From the NCBI GenBank assembly GCA_900758495.1, contig CAAERO010000014.1, positions 1 through 9,999 on the forward strand: 9,999 nt of DNA, in the 5' to 3' direction. Below the pieces are notes generated by a model. That model did not search any database, was not told the origin of the DNA, and worked only from the letters and a program-made list of their open reading frames with translations. Below, one piece after another: positions 1-5,482 of the stretch; positions within the stretch are counted from its first letter, which is position 1; each line of letters begins with the position of its first letter. Source of the DNA: Bacilli bacterium. Its GTDB lineage: Bacteria > Bacillota_I > Bacilli_A > RF39 > UBA660. A program made the position numbers and the translations under genes.

Positions 1-320
1 CAAATGAAAGTGCAAAATTAGATTATCCAATATCACTCATAACAGCAGATGAAGTGGCTATCGCAGGAGGAGTATACAATACACCAAATAGTAATTATTA
101 TCTATATAATGGACAATACTTCTGGACACTTTCTCCGTCTTACTTCTCTTCTATCAACTCTATTGCGCGCGTTTGGAGCATCCTTCCTTCGGGCAGTCTG
201 GTTAACTGGAATGGCGTCACGTATTCCTTCGGGGCCCGTCCAGTTATCAACCTAAAGGCTGATACACTGATAACTAAGGGAGATGGAACTGCTTTAAATC
301 CCTATGTGGTTAAATCTTAA
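1..320 (+). CDS. C-terminal part of a probable surface protein with a lectin-like C-terminal fold (5' end outside window)
   Basis: The frame is open from the left edge (first full codon at position 3) to the TAA at 318-320, so only about the last 105 residues are seen. The visible part reads YPISLITADEVAIAGG, then a Tyr/Asn-rich stretch, a WTLSPS motif, and an ending GARPVINLKAD followed by GDGTALNPYVV. From memory this order (ITADE, W-SP, G-RPVI-L, GDGT-NPYV) is typical of the C-terminal domain of large secreted or surface proteins, often multicopy, in uncultured gut Firmicutes; it resembles C-type-lectin or sulfatase-modifying-factor-like folds. A role in surface binding is inferred. Codons about 40-78 of the visible part are strikingly GC-rich and mostly end in C or T, unlike the AT-rich codons on either side. 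A terminator lies 18 bases after the stop. The open frame is certain, the family fairly sure, the function unknown. Confidence 0.8.
   Translation, partial: NESAKLDYPISLITADEVAIAGGVYNTPNSNYYLYNGQYFWTLSPSYFSSINSIARVWSILPSGSLVNWNGVTYSFGARPVINLKADTLITKGDGTALNPYVVKS
120..241 (+). other. Adenine-depleted GC-rich patch, candidate diversity-generating-retroelement variable region
   Basis: Hand counts for 121-240 give about 52% GC and 13% A, with T near 34%. The preceding 120 bases are about 32% GC and 42% A. The loss is therefore specific to A on the coding strand, not a symmetrical GC shift. Of 39 codons from 120 to 236, about 29 end in C or T, as expected if AAC/AAT codons of a template repeat had been mutated to NNC/NNT. 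The patch encodes the region from the WTLSPS motif to GARP and ends in nine consecutive G/C bases (230-238), in the place where an IMH (initiation of mutagenic homing) element would sit. Position at the C-terminus of a lectin-like domain also fits. No reverse transcriptase or template repeat is in the window, so this is an inference; a gene-conversion cassette or recent transfer is the alternative. Confidence 0.4.
242..275. repeat. 8-bp perfect inverted repeat just after the GC-rich patch
   Basis: AGTTATCA (242-249) and TGATAACT (268-275) are exact reverse complements, separated by 18 bases, inside the coding sequence. Known retroelement variable regions often carry a hairpin or cruciform a few bases past their 3' end, usually with a shorter loop and GC-richer stem. 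The location here fits that pattern but the loop is long, so chance is possible. Confidence 0.35.
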
Positions 321-338
321 AAAATAAAATACTAGAAT

Positions 339-370
339 AGAAAACGACAAAATTCTCGTTTTCTTTTTGT
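339..370 (+). terminator. Factor-independent terminator of the surface-protein gene
   Basis: GAAAACGA (340-347) pairs with TCGTTTTC (356-363), extended by one A-T pair, with an 8-base loop, and a T-rich run (364-370) follows. It ends transcription of the upstream gene and sits directly in front of spoIIGA. Confidence 0.8.
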
Positions 371-376
371 TATGAT
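343..376 (+). promoter_or_regulatory. Possible spoIIG promoter elements (extended -10, weak Spo0A-like box)
   Basis: TGTTATGAT at 368-376 matches an extended sigma-A -10 element. The minus strand of 343-351 reads TTTGTCGTT, seven of nine matches to the Spo0A box TTTGTCRAA. In Bacillus subtilis spoIIG is transcribed by sigma-A RNA polymerase with Spo0A. Here the predicted transcription start would fall almost on the ribosome site of spoIIGA, giving a very short leader, and the box lies inside the terminator stem, so this assignment is weak. Confidence 0.25.
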
Positions 377-392
377 GAAAATGGAGGTAGGA

Positions 393-1142
393 ATGAAAGT
401 TTATCTGGACCTTGTCTTTATACTTAACTTCTGTTATGATTTTCTTCTTCTATTATCTGTAACTATTGAAACTAAAATATATCCTAATATTAAAAAAATA
501 GTATTAGGAACATTTATTGGTTCTTTAACTCTTTTACTTTTATTTCTACCCTTAAATAATTTTTCTTTACTACTAACTAAAATATTAACTAGTATCTTGA
601 TGGTATTAGTATCTTTTGGAAGAAAAAATATTTTAAGATATCTAAAATCATTTTATGGAAATAGTATTATTCTAGGTGGTATATTATATGCTCTTGATTT
701 AAGTTTCAATAACTCTAAAAATACTACTATCTTTTTATTACTAATCATAATTGCTCCATTCCTTCTTTTTCTTTATCTAAAAGGAAGAAGAATTGATATT
801 ATTAAACAAAACTATTTACATAATATTAGTTTTAAATATCAAGATAAGACATATAATCTAGTAGCATTTTTAGATACTGGTAATAAAATACAAGACCCAT
901 ATAAAAAAAGAAATGTAATAGTAGCTTTCCTTGATGACTTAGATACTTATGATATTGATACTATTTATGTACCATATGAAACACTAAGTGGAAAAGGAAT
1001 ACTTCCTTGTATAAAAATAGAAGAATTAAAAATAGATAGTCAGTTGTTAGATAGTAGTAAATATCTAGTAGGAAAAAGTAAAGAAAAAATTGATTTATAT
1101 GGTGCTAGTTGTATAATGCCAGATATATTAAAGGAGGAATAA
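393..1142 (+). CDS. spoIIGA: SpoIIGA, sporulation sigma-E processing aspartic protease
   Basis: 249-residue membrane protease that, in the family, removes the pro-sequence of pro-sigma-E in the mother cell after septation, on a signal from SpoIIR in the forespore. The N-terminus MKVYLDLVFILNFCYDFLLL closely matches B. subtilis SpoIIGA. Five hydrophobic segments are visible (about 3-22, 35-53, 56-76, 86-103, 112-129), followed by a cytosolic protease domain (about 138-249) with the catalytic LDTGN motif at Asp161. The ATG at 393 is chosen over upstream ATGs at 372, 375 and 381 because GGAGG at 383-387 precedes it and it gives the conserved MKVYLD start. It is shorter than the B. subtilis protein (about 309 residues), with the shortening in both the membrane-linker region and the protease domain. 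sigE follows after two bases and its ribosome site lies inside the last spoIIGA codons, so the two are translationally linked. Identification is secure. Confidence 0.93.
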   Translation: MKVYLDLVFILNFCYDFLLLLSVTIETKIYPNIKKIVLGTFIGSLTLLLLFLPLNNFSLLLTKILTSILMVLVSFGRKNILRYLKSFYGNSIILGGILYALDLSFNNSKNTTIFLLLIIIAPFLLFLYLKGRRIDIIKQNYLHNISFKYQDKTYNLVAFLDTGNKIQDPYKKRNVIVAFLDDLDTYDIDTIYVPYETLSGKGILPCIKIEELKIDSQLLDSSKYLVGKSKEKIDLYGASCIMPDILKEE

Positions 1143-1147
1143 ATTTG
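1131..1147 (+). promoter_or_regulatory. Strong ribosome binding site that fixes a TTG start for sigE
   Basis: AAGGAGG at 1131-1137, seven bases before the TTG at 1145-1147, lies within the final codons of spoIIGA. The in-frame ATG at 1109 has no such site and would add twelve residues with no counterpart in the family. The TTG start is therefore preferred. Confidence 0.75.
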
Positions 1148-1837
1148 ATTAGCTTATTGCTACTGATTGGTAGTATTATAACTCATGGTAGTTATCTATA
1201 TTATATAGGAAGTAGTGATACCTTACCTGAACCATTAACAAAAGAAGAAGAGGAAGGTTATTTAATAAGAGCTGAGGATGGAGAAGTATTTGCTCGTGAT
1301 AAATTAATTGAGCATAACTTACGTTTAGTTGTTTTTCTTGCTAAAAAATATGAAAATACTGGAGTGGATTTAGAAGACTTAGTAAGTATTGGAACGATTG
1401 GTTTAATTAAAGGAATAAATACTTTTCATAGGGATAAGAATATAAAACTAGCAACTTATGCTTCAAGATGTATTGATAATGAGATATTAATGCATTTAAG
1501 AAAAATAAAAAGAGTAAAAACAGAAGTATCAATCGATGCTTCACTTAGTTATGATCAAGATGGTAATGAGTTAAGACTTGAGGATATTTTAGGAACAGAA
1601 GCAGATCTTATAACTAAAGGTGTAGAAAAGGAAGATGATAAGAAAATAATGATTAATGAAGTATTAAGATTAGAACCTAGAGATAGAGATATTATGATTT
1701 TAAGATATGGTCTTTTAGGTCAAGATGAGAAAACACAAAAAGAAGTTGCTGATATGTTAGGTATAAGTCAGTCTTATATATCAAGAATAGAAAAGAAAGT
1801 AATAAAAAGGCTAAGAAGTTTAGTTCATTATAGTTAG
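1145..1837 (+). CDS. sigE: RNA polymerase sporulation sigma factor SigE (pro-sigma-E)
   Basis: 230-residue sigma-70-family factor that directs early mother-cell transcription after its pro-sequence is removed by the SpoIIGA encoded just upstream. The N-terminal pro-peptide (about 1-18) is followed by LYYIGSSDTLPEPL, equivalent to the processing region of B. subtilis pro-sigma-E (VYYIGGSEALPPPL). Region 2 runs about 50-127, with NLRLVVFLAKKYENTG, the DLVSIGTIGLIKG core and the -10-recognition segment KLATYASRCIDNEILM. Region 4 runs about 170-225, with a helix-turn-helix near 196-216 (KTQKEVADMLGISQSYISR). Similarity to SigE over its whole length, together with linkage to spoIIGA, argues against SigK. 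The pro-sequence is unusual: almost wholly hydrophobic and without basic residues. Start is TTG at 1145. sigG, next in B. subtilis, is missing here. Confidence 0.95.
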   Translation: MISLLLLIGSIITHGSYLYYIGSSDTLPEPLTKEEEEGYLIRAEDGEVFARDKLIEHNLRLVVFLAKKYENTGVDLEDLVSIGTIGLIKGINTFHRDKNIKLATYASRCIDNEILMHLRKIKRVKTEVSIDASLSYDQDGNELRLEDILGTEADLITKGVEKEDDKKIMINEVLRLEPRDRDIMILRYGLLGQDEKTQKEVADMLGISQSYISRIEKKVIKRLRSLVHYS

Positions 1838-1848
1838 GAGAAATTAAG

Positions 1849-1956
1849 ATGAAAGTTAAACAGTATTTTTTTGAAAAACAATTAGAGTGGGAGTTTTTAG
1901 GAAAATTCGACCATTTTGCTTATCAAAAATTATATCAAATTAATAAGAAAAATTAG
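1849..1956 (+). CDS. Small ORF, 35 residues, unknown
   Basis: ATG at 1849 follows AGGAG (1836-1840) with an ideal 8-base spacer, 11 bases after the sigE stop, so it could be translated as the third gene of the spoIIG operon. The peptide is aromatic-rich and partly basic (MKVKQYFFEKQLEWEFLGKF at the start), with no signal peptide or motif I recognise. The next small ORF starts two bases after its stop in another frame, so it may be the first half of one broken gene. Real expression is uncertain. Confidence 0.35.
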   Translation: MKVKQYFFEKQLEWEFLGKFDHFAYQKLYQINKKN

Positions 1957-1958
1957 TA

Positions 1959-2093
1959 ATGTCTAATTTAATACAAATGAAATTAACTCAAGATATTGAA
2001 ATTGTTCACCACTTCCAAGAACATGATGATTTTTTCGCAAAGTCTAACTTACCATATATTTCACGGAAAATAATTAGTATATTAAAAAAGTAA
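1959..2093 (+). CDS. Small ORF, 44 residues, unknown; possibly the second half of a frameshifted gene
   Basis: ATG at 1959 to TAA at 2091-2093, in the frame one base back (-1) from the preceding small ORF. It has no convincing ribosome site of its own. The peptide (MSNLIQMKLTQDIEIVHHFQ at the start) is mixed charge with a basic tail and no recognised motif. A -1 shift within the A-rich stretch at 1947-1952 would join both ORFs into one reading frame of roughly 80 codons. That suggests either a small gene inactivated by a one-base change, a sequencing error, or two unrelated peptides. No terminator is visible before the next promoter. Confidence 0.25.
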   Translation: MSNLIQMKLTQDIEIVHHFQEHDDFFAKSNLPYISRKIISILKK

Positions 2094-2114
2094 AAAAATC
2101 AGGTTCGTTTTGTT

Positions 2115-2143
2115 TTGCGTTTACCATCCATTTGTGTTATAGT
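2115..2143 (+). promoter_or_regulatory. Probable sigma-A promoter of the VUT transporter gene
   Basis: -35-like TTGCGT (2115-2120), a 17-base spacer, and TATAGT (2138-2143) preceded by TG at 2135-2136, an extended -10. The transcription start would be near 2150, leaving a short leader with no room for a preQ1 riboswitch. Confidence 0.5.
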
Positions 2144-2175
2144 AGTAATAGAATAGAAAGGTGAGGTAAAGTAGA

Positions 2176-2766
2176 ATGAAAAAGAACATGTCGAAAAAAA
2201 GAGTTGTTAAAAAAGAAGAAATAGGTTCATGGGTATATATCCTTTTATTAACTTCTATTACAATTCTTGGCTGGGTTCTAGGTAAGTTTGATTTTACTAT
2301 TGGAAAAGCAACCTTGACAGTAGCTGTATTTGCTTATCCATTCCGTTATTTTGTAGCTAATATTATTACTAAAAAATATGGTTATAAAGAAGCGATGAAT
2401 GGTATTAGTTATTCTGCTTGTTTACTACTATTATTTGCTATTGTAGCAGGTCTTTTAGGAGAACAAGATATTAACTATATTCCACTTACAGGTGAGTTAT
2501 TTGGTTATATGTTAAGTCAAATGCTTAACTTATCAATTTATTACTATCTACTAATAAATTCTGATAATAGTAAATTCCCATACTTAGGTGCATATGTTAC
2601 TGCAATGCTTACTGATACATTAGTTAGTATGTTATTTGCTAGTCGTTTAGTAATACTAACAAGTTTCTGGAGAACATATTTTGTAACTGTTTGTATTGAA
2701 GTAATTATTTCTATTTTCTTAATTTACTTTGATAATAAGAAAGTATATAATCCAAAGAAAAAATAG
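2176..2766 (+). CDS. yhhQ: VUT/YhhQ-family membrane protein, probable queuosine-precursor transporter
   Basis: 196-residue integral membrane protein with about six hydrophobic segments (about 17-36, 43-62, 76-94, 107-126, 136-156, 166-185) and basic cytosolic ends. The segment with AYPFRYFVANIITKKYGYKEA (52-72) matches the conserved loop of the YhhQ/VUT family (FPF-f-a-dl---fG---A), and the later TAMLTDTLVSMLFA (142-155) carries the family's conserved Asp-Thr. Characterised members import queuine or 7-deazaguanine precursors used to modify tRNA at the wobble base; the substrate here is inferred from the family. GAGG at 2163-2166 supports the ATG at 2176, though the Met at codon 5 is possible. 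It has its own promoter and a terminator shared with the convergent YqfQ-like gene. No queuosine genes are nearby. Confidence 0.72.
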   Translation: MKKNMSKKRVVKKEEIGSWVYILLLTSITILGWVLGKFDFTIGKATLTVAVFAYPFRYFVANIITKKYGYKEAMNGISYSACLLLLFAIVAGLLGEQDINYIPLTGELFGYMLSQMLNLSIYYYLLINSDNSKFPYLGAYVTAMLTDTLVSMLFASRLVILTSFWRTYFVTVCIEVIISIFLIYFDNKKVYNPKKK

Positions 2767-2772
2767 ATAAAT

Positions 2773-2812
2773 AAAAAAGTAATCTACAAAAAGAACTGTA
2801 GGTTACTTTTTT
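2773..2812. terminator. Bidirectional terminator between convergent genes
   Basis: A near-perfect inverted repeat: six A's, then GTAATCTACA (2779-2788), an 8-base loop, then TGTAGGTTAC (2797-2806) and six T's, with one T-G pair. It has an A-tract on the left and a T-tract on the right, so it works on both strands. The right arm lies inside the last codons of the minus-strand gene. Confidence 0.88.
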
Positions 2813-3050
2813 CTTGTTGATTAGTTGTTTGATAACTATTACTATTGGGTGTGTTGTTACTATCTTGTTCATTGACGGCATCAGCAATTCTAAATAAAGT
2901 TCTAGCATTAGATACAAGAGGTTTAACTTGATAAATAATAGGTATTGCTTGATTAATAACGTTTAAAGTTTTTTGTGTGTTATTTAAGATACTGCCCCAA
3001 TTAATTCTTTTAAAAGTATTATTCTGATAAGGATTAAACTGATTGTACAT
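2784..3050 (-). CDS. yqfQ: YqfQ-like (VrrA family) small protein
   Basis: 88 residues. The core INWGSILNNTQKTLNVINQA to KPLVSNARTLFRIADAV (about 16-59) resembles the conserved block of Bacillus YqfQ/VrrA (LNNTQKVL--a---gP---Q-gPlvkN), which is linked to sporulating Firmicutes; its molecular job is unknown to me. The N-terminus is Asn/Gln/Tyr-rich and the C-terminus (60-82) is a low-complexity Asn/Gln/Ser tail. There is no signal peptide or membrane segment. ATG at 3050 is preferred over the in-frame GTG at 3059 because AGGGTGG sits five bases upstream of the ATG. It is divergent from pilC and convergent with yhhQ. The last codons form one arm of the shared terminator. A role in spore or envelope structure is inferred from the family only. 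Confidence 0.65.
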   Translation of the reverse strand: MYNQFNPYQNNTFKRINWGSILNNTQKTLNVINQAIPIIYQVKPLVSNARTLFRIADAVNEQDSNNTPNSNSYQTTNQQEKSNLQFFL

Positions 3051-3090
3051 TTTTACCACCCTTATTTTAATATATGTTAATTTTATTATC

Positions 3091-3119
3091 TTGTGTCATT
3101 TTCCTAATGATGATATAAT
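3091..3119 (+). promoter_or_regulatory. Strong sigma-A promoter of pilC-pilD
   Basis: TTGTGT (3091-3096), a 17-base spacer, and consensus TATAAT (3114-3119) preceded by TGA, giving an extended -10. The start site would be near 3126, about 20 bases before the pilC ATG. The same TGATATAAT block recurs at 5409-5417 and 5483-5491, suggesting a favoured promoter form in this genome. Confidence 0.8.
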
Positions 3120-3146
3120 TTAAATAGTAGGAAGGTGCGTAAATTT

Positions 3147-4583
3147 ATGGAAAAAGCAATGCAACCATTTATCTATGTTTATCATGCAGTTATGTATGTA
3201 TTTTCATTGCCTTCAAAGATTTTGTCCTATTCTTATAAAGGATTTCTTGCTTTTTTATCACTCTTTAAATTAGATAAATCTACTAAAAGTAGTGAAGAAG
3301 AGCAGCAGGAAGCAGCCGAAGTTAAGAAATTAATGGAAGAGAGAAAAGAAAATGTTGAACAAATTAAAGATGAACCATTATTTTCTTTTAAATATAAAGC
3401 TAAAGGAGTAAATGGACAAGTTTTTTCTGGAACGATGGAAGGTAGTAGTTTATCTGATGTTAGAGAGTTTCTGAAGAATGAGGGTTATGAAGTTATTAAT
3501 ATCGAATCACGAAAGTCTTATGATATTGATATAAATATTGGTGGTAAGTTTGGTGCCGCTGATTTGTCCTTTGCCTTAACTCAGTTGTCAACTTACATAA
3601 GAGCAGGTATTTCTTTAATAGATTCAGTTAGAATTTTGGAGAAACAAGCAGAAAAACCAGAGCATAGAAAAGTTTATCAAAAGATGGTTTATGAACTATT
3701 AAAAGGTGAAAATTTATCAACAGCGATGCAAAGACAACAAGATAAATTTCCTAAACTATTAATAAATATGGTTAAGACTAGTGAACTTACTGGTGATTTA
3801 ACTTCCGTCTTAGATGATATGGCTGATTATTATACTTCTAAAGAAGAAACAAGAAAAACAATGATTTCTGCTATGACTTATCCAGTTATTGTTTTATTAA
3901 TTGCTGTTTGTGTTGTAGTATTTATCTTAACTACAATTGTTCCTAAGTTTGTTGATATGTATAGTGCAAATGATGCAGAAATACCAGCTCTTACTAAAAT
4001 GGTTATGAGTATTAGTAATTTTTTAACTCAAAAGTATATAATATTAATTGCTGTAATTGTGTTAGTTGTAGGAGGCTTTATATTCCTTTATAAACACATA
4101 CAAGCATTCCGTAAAACTGTTCAGATTATTATGATGCATGTTCCAATTATGGATAAAATTATTATTTATAATGAGGTTTATAACTTTACTAAAACATTTG
4201 CATCTTTATTAAATCATGGTGTATTTATTACAGATAGTATGGAGATACTTGCTAAGATTACTAATAATGAAGTTTATAAAGAACTTATTAATAAAACAAT
4301 AATTAACTTAAATAAGGGTGCTAATATATCAGAATCATTCAAGGGTTCCTGGGCTTTTCCCGTTGCTGCTTATGAAATGATAGTAACAGGTGAGTCAACA
4401 GGACAACTTGGTCTTATGATGGAGAAAGTGGCAAATTATTATCAAACATTACATAAAAACATAGTTAAACAATTGCAAAGTTTATTGGAACCAATAATGA
4501 TTGGTTTGTTAGCTTTGATAGTAGGTGTTATTCTATTATCAGTAGTTATGCCAATGTTTGATATTTATTCAAAGATTCAGTAG
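3147..4583 (+). CDS. pilC: PilC/GspF-family inner-membrane platform protein
   Basis: 478-residue polytopic membrane protein that, in type IV pilus, type II secretion and competence systems, forms the platform on which the assembly ATPase acts. A short N-terminal domain typical of PilC (FSFKYKAKGVNGQVFSGTME, about 79-98, to YEVINIE) precedes two T2SSF repeats (about 138-270 and 345-470). Membrane helices lie near 243-264, 297-315 and 451-470, and the conserved GESTGQL is at 415-421. ATG at 3147 is preferred over GTG at 3135 because AAGGTG (3132-3137) lies nine bases before it and overlaps the GTG. Residues 1-78 are an extra segment: two hydrophobic or amphipathic stretches (about 7-22 and 32-42), then a Glu/Lys-rich probable coiled coil (44-76). 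pilD follows after eight bases in the same operon. No PilB or PilT ATPase is adjacent. Confidence 0.92.
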   Translation: MEKAMQPFIYVYHAVMYVFSLPSKILSYSYKGFLAFLSLFKLDKSTKSSEEEQQEAAEVKKLMEERKENVEQIKDEPLFSFKYKAKGVNGQVFSGTMEGSSLSDVREFLKNEGYEVINIESRKSYDIDINIGGKFGAADLSFALTQLSTYIRAGISLIDSVRILEKQAEKPEHRKVYQKMVYELLKGENLSTAMQRQQDKFPKLLINMVKTSELTGDLTSVLDDMADYYTSKEETRKTMISAMTYPVIVLLIAVCVVVFILTTIVPKFVDMYSANDAEIPALTKMVMSISNFLTQKYIILIAVIVLVVGGFIFLYKHIQAFRKTVQIIMMHVPIMDKIIIYNEVYNFTKTFASLLNHGVFITDSMEILAKITNNEVYKELINKTIINLNKGANISESFKGSWAFPVAAYEMIVTGESTGQLGLMMEKVANYYQTLHKNIVKQLQSLLEPIMIGLLALIVGVILLSVVMPMFDIYSKIQ

Positions 4584-4591
4584 GTGGTTTA

Positions 4592-5362
4592 ATGGAAAAT
4601 GTTTATTTGATTTTTTTCTTCCTATTAGGGCTTGCAATGGGCTCTTTTCTTTGTGTAGTTGGTTTAAGACTTGGAAAGGAAGAAGATTTTATTAAAGGAA
4701 GAAGTTATTGTGATAACTGTCATCATGCGTTAAAAGTTTTAGATTTGATTCCTATTTTTTCATATCTTTTTTTAAGAGGAAGATGTCGCTATTGTCAAAA
4801 GAAGATTAGTCCTTTATCATTCTTTTTAGAACTTTTTACAGGCCTTTTATTCATGATTGCTTTTTATTCCTTTGGTTTTAGTTTGAAATTTATTATTGCT
4901 TTATTAGCAATTAGTTTAACAATGATTATCTTTGCTAGTGATTTAACTTATTTGATTATTCCTGATGAAGTTTTGATTTTCTTTGGAATTAGTTTCCTTA
5001 TAGTAGAGGTACTTTCAAAAGGTATTATGGGGGGAGTTTATTGTCTAGGAAGTGGTCTTGCTTTATTTCTTATAATGTATACAATAATGTTAGCTGGTAA
5101 CTTAATTTTTAAAAAAGAAAGTTTAGGTGGAGGAGATGTTAAACTATTATTTGTAATAGGTTTGGTTTTAGAACCTCTTCTTGGAGTTATTAATATTTTT
5201 CTTGCTAGTGTAATAGCTCTTCCAATCTCTTTACTTTTATATAGAAAGAATAAGGAACATGTTATTCCTTTTGGACCTTTCATTCTAATTGCTTTTTTAA
5301 TAATCCTTTTTAGTAAATTAACAACCACCGATGTACTAAATTTCTTTTATACTTTAGCTTGA
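4592..5362 (+). CDS. pilD: Prepilin peptidase / N-methyltransferase (PilD, GspO, ComC family)
   Basis: 256-residue membrane enzyme that cleaves the leader of type IV prepilins or pseudopilins and, in two-domain members such as this, N-methylates the new N-terminus. An N-terminal methyltransferase-type domain begins AMGSFLCVVGLRL (15-27) and carries two CxxC zinc pairs, Cys40/Cys43 and Cys65/Cys68. The aspartic peptidase domain has Asp117 in SDLTYLIIPDE and Asp182 in GGGDVKL, the two catalytic aspartates. The closing HVIPFGPF (223-230) is also conserved. Several membrane helices fill the remainder. All key residues are present, so it should be active. AGGTGG overlapping the pilC stop is the ribosome site, with a short 4-base spacer. 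Substrates (pilins) are not in the window. Confidence 0.95.
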   Translation: MENVYLIFFFLLGLAMGSFLCVVGLRLGKEEDFIKGRSYCDNCHHALKVLDLIPIFSYLFLRGRCRYCQKKISPLSFFLELFTGLLFMIAFYSFGFSLKFIIALLAISLTMIIFASDLTYLIIPDEVLIFFGISFLIVEVLSKGIMGGVYCLGSGLALFLIMYTIMLAGNLIFKKESLGGGDVKLLFVIGLVLEPLLGVINIFLASVIALPISLLLYRKNKEHVIPFGPFILIAFLIILFSKLTTTDVLNFFYTLA

Positions 5363-5389
5363 TAATTTATAAAAAATAAAAAAAGTATC

Positions 5390-5417
5390 TTGACGAAAAT
5401 ATGTTTGATGATATAAT
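5390..5417 (+). promoter_or_regulatory. Sigma-A promoter overlapping the pilD terminator
   Basis: TTGACG (5390-5395), a 16-base spacer, and TATAAT (5412-5417) with TG at 5409-5410. It matches the consensus closely. Its start site (about 5424) falls inside the hairpin of the following terminator, so its transcripts would lack the outer stem and might read through into the downstream operon. Confidence 0.6.
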
Positions 5418-5456
5418 AGAAAACATTACTTGATAAGTAGTGATTTCTATTTTTTT
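5417..5456 (+). terminator. Terminator after pilC-pilD
   Basis: TAGAAA (5417-5422) pairs with TTTCTA (5444-5449), and CATTACTT (5424-5431) with AAGTAGTG (5435-5442, one T-G pair), around a 3-base loop. A single opposed A-A interrupts the stem. Seven T's follow (5450-5456). The stem begins at the last base of the upstream promoter's -10 element. Confidence 0.82.
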
Positions 5457-5482
5457 GCTATCTATGAAAAGTAATTGCAGTA

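Noticed and set aside
49..255. 68-codon plus-strand ORF
   Set aside because: It lies in another frame of the partial surface-protein gene, whose frame has the family motifs and stays open to the left edge.
371..392. Upstream ATG codons as the spoIIGA start
   Set aside because: They lack a ribosome site and would add residues before the conserved MKVYLD start; GGAGG at 383-387 points to 393.
1109..1144. ATG at 1109 as the sigE start
   Set aside because: It overlaps spoIIGA by 34 bases, has no ribosome site and adds residues not seen in the family; the TTG at 1145 has an ideal site.
2094..2175. preQ1 riboswitch in front of the VUT transporter
   Set aside because: I looked for the aptamer's conserved C-rich and A-rich pseudoknot segments and found none; the likely start site leaves a leader of only about 26 bases.
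2711..2917. 68-codon minus-strand ORF
   Set aside because: It overlaps both the end of the VUT gene and the YqfQ-like gene in another frame, crosses the shared terminator and has no recognisable features.
3060..3090. Sporulation-type (sigma-E, -F or -G) promoter for the minus-strand YqfQ-like gene
   Set aside because: A CATATATT-like -10 is present on the minus strand, but no matching -35 at a usual distance, and such strings are common in AT-rich spacers.
5038..5328. 96-codon minus-strand ORF
   Set aside because: Antisense shadow of the prepilin peptidase membrane region, with no ribosome site or promoter.
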